64,000 bases of DNA, from assembly GCA_008360975.2 (NCBI GenBank), contig CM039184.1:30863797-30927796 (forward strand), in the 5' to 3' direction. The notes under the pieces were generated by a model. It did no database searches and had not been told where the DNA came from. It worked only from the letters and a program-made list of their open reading frames with translations. The stretch comes from Lichenostomus cassidix (lineage: Eukaryota > Chordata > Aves > Passeriformes > Meliphagidae). Positions 32,201 through 46,500 of this stretch are shown piece after piece. The number at the start of each line of letters is the position of its first letter. Positions within the stretch are counted from its first letter, which is position 1. The position numbers and the translations under genes are program-made.

Positions 32201-35067
32201 TTTTTCCATTTGCCCTGTTGTTTACTGCAATTGCACTTTGGCAGTCTCCTGTCACAGTGTGATGTCCCTGTCATGGAAAGGGTGACTGCATCCCAAAGCT
32301 TGTTGAGCAGGGTCCTCTGGATGTCGACCTGCTGCCATTGCCAGAGCCAGTGAGGGACTGAGCTGTGCCAGTACAGCCAGGGACACAGCCACCAGCATTC
32401 CAGGTGAGTTTGTCAGGCCTCTGGCATTTAAACCATTTGTGTTAGACCGAGCTGTGGCTGCACCCCAGAGATAGACAGCTGCCTCTGGTTTTCCATGTGC
32501 CATTTTCTTCCCACAGGAATGCAGTAGTCTCTCCTGTTGCTCAGGAGTGGGTAAATACCACAAGCAAAAGATGCAAAGCCCATTTGTAGTGTTGCTAAAT
32601 AAATTCTGAGTCTTGCAGGTAATTTGTTGGCTGCTGGGAGTGGCTGCAGGAGTAGCTGTGCATTATTATATGTTTGAATTAAATATGCTCTGGTGGCTTC
32701 CCAAGTGCAAGTGCCGATGCTCTTGACATACAGGCAAGCTGCTAATTAGAGAATGCTGTTCTTGTCTTCACAAGGCTTCCTGTCCTGAGCCTTGTGATGT
32801 TTAGACTTTATTTCTGCAAAGGACCTAACCTAACTAGCTCATCTCTGGAATCATGCTAAACTTTACAGGGAAGCTGGCTTTCCTCCACCCTGCTTTGCTT
32901 CACTTCAAATTAGTATTCTTTCTTTTCTTCTAAATATACAGCACTTTTTTGGCATGTCTATTTTTGTGGCCAGCAACTGCTCTGCCAGCCATGAAAAAAG
33001 CTGGTATGGGCTTTGAGATTAGTGCTGAGATTTCAGATCTTGGTCCAGTTGGAGAGCTAAGAGCTGAATGGTCCCACCCAGGAGGCAAAGCTCTTGAAGC
33101 AGGGTTCCCTGGGAATCGCTGTCCCACTGAACCCCAGCAGCAATCTGCACCTGCAGGTCTTCTCACTGCATGTTGCTGAGTGTTGCTAAGTGTCATTCTT
33201 TTCTTAACAATTGGGGACTGTGCTAAAAAGAACAAAGATGTTAGTGGTCTGGGGTGAAGTCACTGCAGCACCAGCCTGCCCTTTTTCACATGACAATTCC
33301 AATATTTTGATGGTGGTTGGCTGCCAAAGTGCACACTGCTGCCCTTCTTAGAGCTGTGACACAGAGCTGGGTTGCATTGTAGCTGAGGTTGAAATATGAC
33401 TGAACTTTGCAGCATGGAGGACTTGCTCAAGTTAAATGCAGATTCACGTGCTCTGTGATGATGTATAGCACTGAGCATCCTGATAGCACAGCTTGTCAGT
33501 GCAGGCAGCACTTTGCAGCAGTACTGAGATCATCTCTGGATTCGCTAAACCTGTTTCTACTCACTCTGTAACACATCTTACTCTCAATACCATTCTGGGT
33601 TAACCATGCTGATTAACCATTCCTCATTCTTGACTAAGCTTGACTGGTGGCAGGTCGGGAATTTTCACCCTGTGTCTGTGGCTCATCATAAAATCAGCTC
33701 CTGCTTGTTTTCTCAGCATTCTGGTAATTGCCACTGCTCATTATAGGAGGATGAGGCGATTGGCCAAAGGTTCGCAGGGATACTGCATCAGAGGTTAGTA
33801 TCTGATCTGAGTCCTCAGATAATGACTTCATCATTGAACAGTCCTGCTGGCCAAGCTGGGCTGGGGGGGAGGCATGCATCTCCCTTTTCCCTTCCTGGCA
33901 ATTGCTTTACAGAGTCAGAGACACAGTGCCTGGCGTTCAGACACATCCTTTGTGAAAGAAAAGAGAAAATGTGTGCTTATTCTTATATGCTGTGAACAAT
34001 TACAATTGTGCCTGTAAGGCTAGTTTAGCTAAAGTATCTGCCACGTGGATGCTGCCAAATAAATGTATTTTGGTTTTCTGAACACCTGCTTCTTTGCTGT
34101 TATGCATCTTTATTTTTTGCTTTGGATGCATGACTTATGTGGGAAAAAGTAACTCATGACAAGCAGCTGAGCAACACTTAGGGAGACATAGCAGGAGTCA
34201 GTAACCACCCAAGAGAAGCGCTAGTTTTCAGAAAAATAAAGGCAGAAGTGAAAGATCAAAGTCTCTGAGTGACTTTCTTGTTTGAGGCAGTGGGAAGGTG
34301 TTACAGGCAAGTGTGTGGAATGTACAAGATGTTAACTTGCTGCTTTACAGAAACAGCTACTTTTTACATATTGGCATGCAGGTATCTGTAGTGATGCTGT
34401 GCTGTGGCAATGCAGCATGTTTATATCTGTTAATACAGAGAACAGTGATGTAATGCCATTTTTCTTGGAATTATGCATGTGGGCTGAAATACTGTAGCCA
34501 GTGTTATAGATTTTAACTATGTGAAAGGATAGGGACAGGAGGAAATATAAGAATGAGCAAAAAAGTAAAAATATGGGTCATAAATGCCATTTGACTCTGT
34601 ACCAGTGTCTGAGTTCCTGATTCAGTCTTGGTGTTGCTTGTTTTAATCCATGTGGTGGGAATCCAAAGATGAAAAGGAACCATGACCAGACAAGATGTGA
34701 CTGTCATTCCCTAAGGGGATAAATTGCCATGGCAATCCTGGCTGCTGCTGTTGGGGAGCTGGCTGATTTTGGCCAGCTGCTGGGTAACTGGAGATGGTGA
34801 ATTCCCTTGGGTATAAGGCGCCTTTTGGATAATTAGACAAGTGTGCAAACTGTCTCAAAACAAAGGCCGTTAAATGATTTCTTCCTGCTGCTTGAGATTA
34901 AGTAATGGCTCTTGGAAAACTGAGTGCCTGAGAGGCACCACCAGTTTCTGAAGGACAGCAAATGCCAAACCCAGTTGGAGCCTGAATTTTTCCCACATGT
35001 CAAGGGGAAGAAATGCAAGGTTTGACAGCAAGAGAAGGCTGGGTGCCAGTTATAGGAATAGTATTTA
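29286..35067. other. intergenic sequence, no gene recognised
   Basis: AT-rich with several slightly GC-richer islands (around 32230-32560 and 32940-33180) holding only short open frames lacking any recognisable domain or clear splice pairs. No repeat family was identified. Confidence 0.6.
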
Positions 35068-35182
35068 TAGAATCCTGGAATAGTTTGGGTTGGAAGGGCC
35101 TGTAAAAGATCTTCTAGTTCAACCTCTGCAATGAGCAGAGACATCTTCAGCTAGATCAGGTTTCTCAGAGCCTCATCCAACC
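35068..35182 (-). mobile_element. CR1 LINE fragment (3' end, minus strand)
   Basis: The plus strand shows the reverse-complement CR1 end: AGTTTGGGTTGGAAGGGCCT, then TCTAGTTCAACCTCTGCAATG and CTAGATCAGGTTTCTCAGAG, ending near CCTCATCCAACC. Only about 115 bp survive. Confidence 0.88.
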
Positions 35183-38100
35183 AATAAACAGTATTTTGAT
35201 TTTTGTGCTCATGATGAGGATGAGATTGGATCTCTCTGCTATCACCCAGTGCCGGTGCTCCTGCCAGCACAAGTGAAGTGGCTGTAGCAGGGGAGAGGAC
35301 AATAGGTCTGCCCCTTTCATTGGAGTCTGCTTAAAGCAGTGATGAGATGGGAATCTGGGGCAGTGAGTTTCACATTAGTTAAGCCAGTCTGCCGCTGATC
35401 CCTTGCGTTTGCTGGTGGAAATATGCCCTTACCCACCTGCTTGCAGTAGGGGTCAGATGAGAGCTGCTCCTGTGCTGCCTTGAGAATCCATAGCCAGGTG
35501 TTAAGGATGAGAAGGAGAAGCACGACTCCCCCTTCCAGGATCGCCTCCCCATTACTTCAGCGTGGCTATAACGTGAAAACTGCCCCCTGAAGGGCTGGTG
35601 AAGTACACAGCTACAGCTGGCTGTAATACCGAAACGTGTGTTATGTGGGACCAGTGCCAATCTAATTCTCCTTTTCCCCAGCTGCAGTCAGTGTAAAAGC
35701 TGATTTCAGATTGCTTGCCTAGCTCTAGATTGGCATCAAATAGCTCAGCTTTACAATCCCTATTGCTGTTCATGGTATTTTCTATCGGACCTGATTGTTA
35801 TTCTACCAGAGTCTATCTAAGGTAACCTATTGAAATATATCCTAATTTCCCCCTTCCTAACCATGGAAGCCCCCTGTGAGGGTAGCTGTCATTATTTCTA
35901 ACCTTAATACCATGCTAAGGAGAGGATTAACTCCTGGAAAATTGCAGAATGTATTTGTTCTGTTTCCATTATTTTCATTCTGCTCCCTGACCATTACAGA
36001 GCATTGTCAGGGATGTGAGGCTGGCAGTGGGCATCAGCAGGAGCAGGAACCACTCCATCCAAGTATCTCCCACAGCTGTGAAAGCTGCAGAGAGGCTTTG
36101 TGTAGCTCTTGTTTCCCTCCAGAGTGGAGTCCCTGTTCTGTGTGAATTATGAGCACAATTGTCAGTGCTCTGAGCACCAGCAAGGGAAGCTGCTGATAAA
36201 TGAGGTGCAGTAGCAGCAGCTGCAAAATCGCTGTCCTGCTGGCTGGGGAAAGGCAAAGTCATCAGAGAATTAAGATGAACTGCTAAGCATATTTTGCACT
36301 CAGAAGGCAAGTCCATAGGAATTAAAAGGAAAACACTGCCATATAGAAGTTTTTCTAACTTCTGCTGGAGCTACAGCTGTTGTTCTTCAGGCCTAGTATT
36401 CCTTCATGCAATGAACTGCCCCCACGCAGCTTCTTCAAATAGGATCAAAAGGGTCAGCTGGAAAAATCTATAAAGAGGTGGAACAATTCAAAGAAGAATG
36501 CAAAGGCTCACAGCAATGACTGCTTGGAAATCAAGGTCAAATCATGCCTTAATAGCTGAGAGTACACCCAGGAGTTCAGATGTCTTAAATCAGACCCTAA
36601 TGATCATGACTGGGTAGAAGACAAGAGTCCACATGTCTTTTTAAACTCCTGTCTTGTGCATGGAAAAGTGGCTGCATACCACCAACAGAGAGTAAGAAAA
36701 TGCTGTGTTCCTCTTTCAAAGCTTTTTTTTTTTCTCTCATGAGACTGGGATTTCACACTAGCCGTACTATTAAAAAAAATCAGTAGGGAACCACTTGAGC
36801 TGTGCTGTGTTTGGCACACTGGAGTCCCACTGGTACTTGGTCATCTTGTTGATTTGGAGAAAAAATATATTAAAGGTATCAACCACAAATTCGTTCTTCA
36901 GACTTTTACTTCAGTGTGACTTATTCTCAGTTATTTTGGTCACATGTTTCTCCAGTTGAGGACTTGTGTTTATTCCTTTTGCATTGTATTGTTTGAGTTA
37001 TACCTGAAGTGTACAAATCTTTAGTTTCTGTGATTTACTTTGCAGCTAGCTTCCTTTGCCCAAGGGAACTGGAAGCTATTAAAACTGTGCTTTTTAACCA
37101 TCAGAAGAAATAGAGCTGCCCTCTGTCTTTCTCTTCTGTTGGCACCCAATGCTTTCTGGCTCAGTAAAAATTCAATTTAAAATCACATGTAGATGTGACT
37201 AGCTACACAGATGATCTTTGAAACACTAAAACTTCGAATTAAAAGCACTTCTTACTGTAGGTCTGACACTGTGCCATCCTCAGAAATGGCCTAAAGAACC
37301 TGGCAGAAGCCTATTTTGCTGAGCAGCTGACTTCTACCTGTTCGAATTAGAGTTAAGTAGAGCTTTTAGACTAATTCTCCGTGCATTCTCCCTCAAGGTC
37401 ATGAGCAGAACTTGAACCCTCAGGCTATGAAATGGAAAGATGGGACTCTTCTAAACCAGCTCTTCCAAGAAGCCCAGCCACAGCCTCTGTGTCAGGTAGG
37501 ATATGGTTTTCTGCCATGAGCTGTGCTGGTGTCTGCAGGGCTGCAGGACATCTCTAGGCTTGGCCTTCCTGCCTCACATCTAACTCCTGGGCTGCCAGCA
37601 TGGTGCATGTTTGTGTCCCCCAGATAAATCCCCTCTCTTCCATGGGCAGCACTGCTCTCCCTCGGTGCAGGTAAAGGCAGCCCAGTGCAGGCCAGTGGGT
37701 GGTGGCTGCCAAGCACACAGCGTGATTTACTCCTTTAACGCAGCAGCTCTAGGCTCTTTCACCATCTCTGTCTGCCCAGGGATTGTGAAACCTCTTAGCA
37801 TTCTGCAAAATTCCTCAACTAGAGTAATTTCTCTTCCCCAAAGGTGTAATAAGGTGAAAAGCAGGCCCGTCAGCCAGTGGTTCAGTGCGGCTTCCATGAG
37901 GCTGCAGGGCAGAGCATGTGGCTGATTCATTTCTCTTTCACAAGACTGCCCTTGCTGTGGTACAAAACAGTGTTGTTCCCAGGGGCTGGGCTCGCTGAGG
38001 TTAAATATGTGCCTTCCTTCATCAAACTGCTTTCTGCAATTTCTGCACGTTTCACAAGAGGGTTGAGTTACTGGTGAGTAAAATTTACAAGAAACCTCAG

Positions 38101-41100
38101 GCCCTTTAGAAAACCAAAGAAGAGTTAGAAGGAACTGTGTGTGTTTCAAAAATTAATTTTGAGGTGTTCTGACATGCAAGTGTAACCAAGGATAATGTCA
38201 ATGACTTTTTTTTTTTTTAAAATAAATTCTTTGCAGCTGAAAAATGTGATCAGTCCAACAAAACAAAAAAGCTTAACCCGCAGAAAAACTTAACCTGCAG
38301 CCAGCAGTTTGGCTGTTCCATAAACTCCCTTGACTAACAGGCTGTATTTGTGCTGCCTTACCGTGTGACAAATGTGCTTGGTGCCACAGTGATGTCAGAA
38401 GTTGAAATCTGTTACTGGAGAAGGTCTGATGTGAGACTGGCTAAGAGAGAGGGGCCAAATTTAGGAAGAATTCTTGTTCTGATGAGAGGAGAAACCCCAG
38501 GGAGATGTTTAATCACTACAGATTGAGTGATACTAATAGTAAAGTTTTTTATCCTTTGTGTTAACAATGACATGTGATGCTGTGCAAAGTGCACTGATCA
38601 AGTTACTCTGTTCTCTTACTAGCCAGAATTCTTTCTTTGCTAACCCTACTCAGTCTATAGTATTTTTTTCCCTCATGTTCATCTGGGCATATCTAAAATT
38701 ACATAGCCAGCTTTCCCAGGCAGGTACCTGCCCATGCTTATAAAGTTTCTAGAAGGCCACAAACAGATTAGTTACCTCTTTCCATTTACCATGTCAGAAG
38801 GGAAACTGCTGAGACAAGATCTTTCAGGAATGTAAATGACTCCCTTTGTCTATGCTACAAATGAAGAAACACAGGTAAATGTCACCCATGGGGTCTCCTT
38901 GAGAGACTTTTCATGTCCAGCATTATCACTTTGGTTCATGTATTCCAAACCAACAATATTTTCATACTTGAGTTAGGAAATTGGGAATTTAAATGATGAA
39001 TGCATACATTTCCAATCACATATGTGTTAGAGGTTCCTCTACAGTGCAAGGTTTGGGGATTACTGAAGAGCTTCTTCCTGGTCTGGAGACTGGACTGGAA
39101 GGCAGCAGAAGACCAACAGTAAAACCTTGTTATTCAGACTGCTTGATGTGAAGAGGGCAGTGTGCTCTGTGACCTGCCTGTGCCAGGGTGTGCAGGGGAG
39201 CAGGGCTTTGCATCTGTGTTTGCACGCAGAGTTTTCAAGAATTCTGGCTCTTCCCTTGGGGAGAATGCTCTTTGCTCAACTTTGTCCCTTTAGAGGAAAT
39301 AATTATCAATGTTTGTGGGTTTTCTTCATTTGAGGTAGGTAATATACAAACCATGGTGGCACATCCAGGCTGCATTTTCAGAAAAAAATTGCTTGAATTG
39401 AATGTTGATGAAAATCTGATGTTCCAACTTCAAGTCAATGCGTCATGTGTCAGGCTTTCAGCAGCATTAAGTTGCCAATACCTATAATAAAATCCTTATC
39501 CATCTGGCTATCCTTAGCCATAAAAACAACATAAAAATCTCAGCTACCATCCAACTCTAAACCTGTTTTCTTACTGAACCAATCTGGATGTATCATATGC
39601 CATTTAAAAGCTCATATCAATAACAGAGATTTAATCAGTGCTTTTGTTTGAATATTTTGTCATTTAGAGCACTACTTTTCTCTCAAAACTTGCCTTGAGA
39701 AAGAGAGCATCTATTATGATTTTTTTCCCATTTTGAATGGATAACTGATGTTTAAGATGTTCATAAGAAAAAAAAAAAAAGCCTGTGTGTAATGGATAGG
39801 ATGAAGATTTTATATCCACATAGCAGTTATTCTGTAAGGGGACTAGAATTTCTAGGTTGTCTACTCTGTGTTGATTTTTAGCACTCCTCTTGTTCTTTGC
39901 CCAGCACTCAGATCTGACTGTCTTTTAATGCTGCTACAGTAGGGATTTTTCTATTACGTTGGAAAACAAGTAATCATAATTACAGTTGATGCTGGGTAGT
40001 AATATTGACATACAGAAACCTGACTTCTTTTAAATATCATGTAGGATAAAAAATGAGAAGGATTAATATCACAGGCAGTATTATATTTCTCTCCATCTAC
40101 CTGGACTGCTGAGAATTCATCTTTTTGTTTGGACAACATTTTAAAAAGACAAAAAATTCAGCCAATACAATCAGCAAAATTCTTCCCCTTCATTAACTAA
40201 GTGCCCAAGAGACAAATGGACAAAACGGTAGGTTCCTGTATTCAAGAGGAGGTTGCAGATTAAATGATGCAATAAATTTACCCTTGGGCTAAAAGCAAAT
40301 TTTCTTCTAGCATTAAAGTCACCTTTCAGATATGTTGGAATCTTTACAGGGTGCAGGCTAAAATGATGAGGAATAGCCCTTTAGAGCTATAGGTGAGATA
40401 ATGCAGAAATGGTGTAGATCTATGGTGGTGTTCTTCCCTCTGTCATTGAAAACAGGCTGCAGTGGCTGCAGTCATTCAGGTGGAGAGGAGAAACTCCCTG
40501 AAATGACAGGTTGTCTTTAAGTATTTAAAGTTCAGTATGAACTAGCTGGCTTCCAAGTAAATGCCGTGGAGTGTTGTGCACAATTAGGTAAACTGCTGAA
40601 ACTCATAATTACAAAGATTATTGTTTTTCCCAAGGAGACTCTTAAGAGTGCATTTCCCATATGTTACCCACTTTATGGGACTGTATATCTTATTTCACAT
40701 GTGCCTCATTTTAAATATTCAGTACTATGTATTTTTAATTTATAGCCAAATCTTTCAGCATCTGAGAAGGTAGGTAAATACTGTTTGTCTCATTTTTGTA
40801 GCCAAGGCATCTAGGGAATAAAGAAGTCAAAGGTTTGTGATATGATATATTGGCATTTAAGCAAATGACTAGCAGTCTCCTCAAAACTGAAAGCATGACC
40901 TTTTGTGAAATGACATTCTTTTATTGAACAAATGTGTTTTTAATGTATTCTGTTATAGCTGCTTGCTGTTGTGATTATACAAAATTGAACTGCCTTTTGC
41001 AACAGTGAAACCTACAGTGGAAACAAAGGGACTGACCTGGTTTTGACTCTTAATTTTCTTCTTCAAATCTACAAACACATTTGTTGTAGCCTGTGCAAAT

Positions 41101-43250
41101 CAGTTGCTGCAAATATTAAATCTCAACTTCTATGGTTTTGCTGTGGGGCAGCCTGTAAGTCATGAGTTAGTGACAGAAGAAATGGGAAAAACTTGAGCTG
41201 CAGCGTTTTCATTATTTTTTTTTTTTAAGTGGAAGCATTTAGTGAAGCCAAGTAAATCCCCACTCATTTGCTTGCAATTTTAACTCAAACGACAAAGCAG
41301 CAGTGGCTGGGAAAAGGTTATGTGGGTTCCTTGCGAAACCCCTTCACGAGAGAGACAACATCCTCTTTCCCTCAGCTGAAGGCTGAGAAAATAGCAGGTC
41401 AAATTTCTGCTTGTACCAAAGCCCCAATTCTTGATAGTCCTGCAGCAAGCACAGCGTCAGCAATTGTAATTCCTGACATTTCTAACTTGGAGGAGGGGAG
41501 TGAGGAGGGTAGATGAAATCTGTTTACTTCAGGCAAAAATAGAAGGTATGTTCATTGCTGAGAATGTATCAGCAGAGGGCACAGGCAAGAAAATAATTTT
41601 GGTAGTTCATTGCTTAAAACACAAATATATTCTAGGTCTTAAACAGTAAACCTTCAAGCTTTGAATGAATGTGCAGCTGAGAATGTGGAAGTAGGAAAAC
41701 TAAGTTCTCCTTTGGAAACAACACTGTTTACAGTGAGACATGGCAGCTGTGAGCTGGAGCTGCCACCTTCATCTCTGAGCCATTTTGCTGCTGCTCTCTT
41801 GAGCAGATATAACTCAAAGCCCAGAGGAATACTCCCTAACCCTATCACTAACCTTGCTTACATCTCTGGAGAGAGAAGCTGCTGAGAAAGTACACGACCT
41901 CTTCATTACAAAGAACTGTGAGATGTTAATTATTGAAAAATTCATTATTCCTTTTTGTCTTAAAGGAAAATACCAGGAAAAATGCATTAACATTGGGAAG
42001 GGAAAGACTGTCATTAGTAACTTCTGGATTAAAAATTTGGGGTAGGCTATTCTATTAATACATATGGAGGGAAACAGAAGGCCAGATAGACACAGTAGGG
42101 GCTCCCCAAGGCATTTGTGACTTGAGATTCACTTAAGACATGCTTGGGTTGGTGGTTCCTGGGTCTGTTTATGAGTATGTGTCTTCAGAACAAGTCTGGC
42201 TTTGACAGATCCTTTCTCTTCCTCTTCCAGAATAACTCACAGCCCATCCAGGAGTATGTCCAGCATATGCAATCGTAAACAACTTCTGCATAGGGAGGCA
42301 ACTGCCAACCTTTCCTGCAGCAACCATGAGGGCTGGATGCAGTTTGGCAGATTTGTGTGTCTCATCCGTGGTGGATCTGAAACTGAACTCTTGTTTTGTT
42401 TCCTTCTTATGTTTGTGTCTAAGTCAAACACTAAGGGGTAATGAAGAAGGATGTCCTAGTGGTTAAATGTATTCAAGTGACAATACAGAACATGGAACTA
42501 TTTCTGTCTCTACCACATATATGGCCAAGGATGAATTATTTAAGCTCTCTGTGTGTCAGGGTTTTCCCAACTTTAAGATGAGGATGAAAGGCCTCTCTGG
42601 GTGACTGAATTACTTGAATGCTTTGATTCCCAACAGAAAGAGATAAAGAAAAAAAAAATATTTTCAAACAGATAGTAAAAATAGATAGTTCGTCGTTGTT
42701 CTGCCACTGTCTCTTCTCCACTTTGTCAGAGCAGTTCTGGTTCTCAGTGAGAAAGAGGCTGCCCTGCACATCACACAAGATAGACAGAGTCAAACAAGAG
42801 TCAATCTCCTGCTTTCTCTGACTACTCCAGTGAGCATTATAGTGTTAATAGTGAATAGCAGAGAAATGGCATATTTACTCATTCTGATTTCACTTGCTGT
42901 AATGGCAAGTCATTCCCCTGAAGTCAATGGGATTGCAGTGGTGTAAGAGCTGTATGAATTTCTGTGCCCTCAGGCTAATGACAAAAATTGTTTATGACCG
43001 TACCATAGCAAACATATATAGAAAAGGCCTCAGAGCAGGGTAACCTTCTGTAAATGATATAAAAGCAATGTATTTAGCAGATGAGCCTATAAGAAGTAGG
43101 AGTCTGAGGAAGGCTTGCTGTTTGGCTGGTATACAGTGCTCTCCCCAGTATTTTTGCCTTTCCATCACAGCACAGAGCTTCAACTCTTCTAGAATCAAGC
43201 TTCCCTCCCCTGCCATCATCTGCTGGCCAATAAGGTTCACAATGAAGCAA
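35183..43250. other. intergenic sequence, no gene recognised
   Basis: No exon with supporting splice sites and no repeat family recognised. It includes a CTCF-like motif at 41570-41582 and short homopolymer runs (for example the T run near 38208). Confidence 0.6.
41570..41582 (+). promoter_or_regulatory. CTCF-like motif
   Basis: CAGCAGAGGGCAC matches the CTCF core apart from the first cytosine. It is on the strand opposite to the similar motif at 8131. Motif-only evidence. Confidence 0.3.
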
Positions 43251-43568
43251 AAATGTGGAAGGAGATTGTAGTGAGGTGGGGGCTGGTCTCTTCTCCCAGG
43301 TAATAAGTGATAGGAGAAGAGGAAATGGCCTCAATTTGCATCAGGTGAGGTTTACACTGGATATTAGGAAACATTTCTTCACAGGAAGGATTCTTAAGCA
43401 CTGGAACAGGCTGCCCAGGGAAGTAGTTGAGTCACCAACACTGAGGTATTTAAAAGACATGTAGATGTGGCACTTGGGGACGTGTTTTACTGGTGGACTT
43501 GGCACTGCTGGGTTAATGGTTGTACTTGGTGATCTTAAATATCTTTTCCAACTTCAATAATTCTATGC
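43251..43568 (+). mobile_element. CR1 LINE fragment (3' end)
   Basis: Recognisable CR1 phrases: GGCTGGTCTCTTCTCCCAGG, AGTGATAGGAGAAGAGGAAA, TGGAACAGGCTGCCCAGGGA, GTATTTAAAAGACATGTAGA and GATGTGGCACTTGGGGACG, with an ATTCTATG-type 3' end. It appears to belong to a different CR1 subfamily from the copy at 19163 because the block after the shared TGGAACAGG phrase differs. Confidence 0.92.
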
Positions 43569-46500
43569 TTCTTTTGTGCTGTCCTTGCTCCAGTGCAATA
43601 GGATCTGCTTTGGGTCTGAAGAATGGAGGAGGCTTAAAAGAAAGGAAATCAGAGTTCACACCTCCCTTTCTTTGCAGCTGCTCCATTTTCTTTCGTCTAC
43701 AATAGAGGATTTGGGTATGTTCTACATGAAACTCACCTGATCAGCTAAAGGGGATTATATTAATGCAACTTTGAGTGTAGGAAGTCTTAAATCAGCTTTA
43801 ATTTTACAGGAGCATATTAACTGCAGTGCTCTTAAAATGTTCTTTCTTTAAATGACTACAAGTATGTCCTTGGAGAAGGCTGGAGAAGTTTTACTGCAAC
43901 AGCTGAAACTTTTGTGAGCTTTTTGAAGGAAAAATCCATTTGCCAGTTTCACACCCTCATCAGAAAAATGCCTTTTCACTTCTTAAGTCAAGCCCAGAGA
44001 TATCCACCCAGTAAACTACAGTAAGAAACAGGTAATTCTGAGTGGTGGCTTTGGGAGGAGGGGACAGCTTTCTCCAGGGAGTTGAGGTTGGAAGTTCCTC
44101 ATAGGAAAGCTACCAGGAAAAGTACCAGTGCTGGGCTGGGAGAGGGTGACTGGGAGATGGGGGAAGCATTTTTGAAGTGCAAGGAATAAGTAGAGCAAGC
44201 CCAGGGAAGTGGTTGGGCTGGGGGATGGTCTTGCTGATGGACGCTTAAACAGCTACATCACCAGTCCAAAATATCTGTTACTAAAAGCTGCCTACAACTT
44301 AGTAATTTTCTTTTTCCAGCAAGGAAAGTATTATGTCTTGTGGGAAGCCATAAGGATGACATCCCCAAGAACATTGCATATTTGATCACTAATCATATAA
44401 AGTAAACATCTTCTAAATATTTCCAGCAACATCTGTCCTAGTTTAACTACTGGTTTATGTTGCATTCCTTTATGGAATAATATCCCAGAAAGCAGAGTGA
44501 GTGTCACTGCCATCCATTACAGGAATTAAACTTGTGGGATTTTCCTGCTTATTGAAGCTGAATGCCCTTCATTCTTTAAAAAATGCTTTCTTCTAGTTTT
44601 CTGCCATTGCGTAATCCTGATTGTCCAAAAATTTCAGTGCTTGCTTATAATCTTATATACTTAATATTTGGCTTGGATAAAAAGGGAGAACAGTGAGACT
44701 GTGTTTTCACCCATTATGGTGGGGAGAATGCAGAAAAAACCCCAAACTGCATCAATTTAACAGGAATACAACCTTAATTTTCTGGGGGTAGGAAAATAAA
44801 ACCAAATCCAAACAAACAAAAAATCCCCCCCCAACCACCCATCTTAGAGTCAGTAGAAGAGATTAGCCTCATACTCTAAAGGAGAAAAAAAATCAATAAA
44901 TTACTTAAAACTGAAAAGAACAAAGAAAGTAAAGAAGAATGTGGACAGAACTCCCCCTGTAGATGAGGCCACTGAGACAAGGCACATATGTCCTGTATTA
45001 GGATATATAGATTATATGTGCTATAATAGGAAGTAATGTATTAAGCAGGTATAAGTGTTGGCATTTTGGAGGAAAGTATTTCATTTTTACTGACAGACAT
45101 TGCCTGCTTGGTAGATTTGCCAAAAGACCAAATTTTTTACAACAGAATTTACAATGCATCCCAATTCTGAGCAGAACTGTGGATATATATCATATCTGAA
45201 ATAATTCTTTATTGGGGGAAAACAACAAAACCTTTCTGGCAGTGACGAGACAACTTTTTTTTTTAGAATAAGAAAAACAAAGAAAACTTTCTGGTGTTAC
45301 TAGTGTAGTAGAATTACAGCAATTTTAAAAAGTTCTGGATGTGATCCTCTCTGACTTTGAATGACACAGAAAAGTTTTTTGAGGCCATGATATACCCACA
45401 TATATTGGTCCTTGAACTACCTCTGAAAAAGTCAAACTTTTCACTCCCAAGAAAGAGCAACCGCAAGAGTTGCAAGCACCCTATAGCTCTGTCAGTTCTA
45501 TAAAGAAACTGAGGTGTGTCACGTACCACTTTGCCTATAGGGATGTTTACTGCTCTTGTATCATCCCAGGAATGTCTCTGGTCCAAGTCTGGTTATACTG
45601 TAAGATGACAGCAGCTGAAGTCGTGCAGAAGAAGAAAGGTTGTGAGGGAGAGGAAAACTCCATAACTTCATAGTAAGGCAGATGTTCCAACAAAACATGA
45701 GGCCAGTCTGTTTTACAGAGTTGCCAGCTTGGGCACTCCTGTGGCAGTAGCTCTCCTTGTCCATGCAAGTGGTAAATCCTTCCACTATTGATCTTAGGAT
45801 TAGAAAAGAGGTGTTTAGCATTTCAGATCATCAGTGAGCATTTTGGCTCACTCACCCAAGCAAGAGAGGAACAAGGAGAGGACAGCTGAATGAGGCTGGT
45901 TTCCTCTATGTGGATTTTTACCACTGGATGAGGTTGACTTGTTTGCTGATGCTCCTGTGTTGATTGTCTGTATTATCAATGTAAATCCCCTCACTCCTCA
46001 TCAACATGGAAACCAGTAAGCTGGCATTGGATTGCTAATATCCCAGTTTCTCTTCCCTGTAAAGATGTTGGACTCAGCTTTTAAGTCTCAGGAATGAGAC
46101 AAAGGGTAATGGGCAGTGGGACTGAAACAGCAAATACAGCTAGGCTTTTTGTTTAAAAAAAAAGAAAAAAACTTTGATGTGGACTCTGCAAATCAGAGAT
46201 AGCAAGACTGACCTAAAGATACAGAGTTAGTTTCCATAGCAATGAGACCTATGAGTTCTCAAAATATTCAAGTCTCTATTAGGCTAGAAGCAGATAAAAA
46301 TAATTTGCTTACATAAGAGCATACCAGATCTCATGCAGAAAAGAGTTCGGTTTTAATCACATGAAGATAATGGGTCTCCATATGTACCTGAGTCCTTTAT
46401 TTGCCCGGGAAAGAAGCACTCTTGGTGTGAAAAGGAAAAGTGCTTTTATGTCCCTTGCTGGCTTTTTCATCCCCCTTGCCCAGGACCTTAGCCTGTGCTT

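Noticed and set aside
32949..33179. 76-codon plus-strand frame with balanced composition
   Set aside because: No acceptor/donor pair, no recognisable motif, and an overlapping minus-strand frame of similar length.
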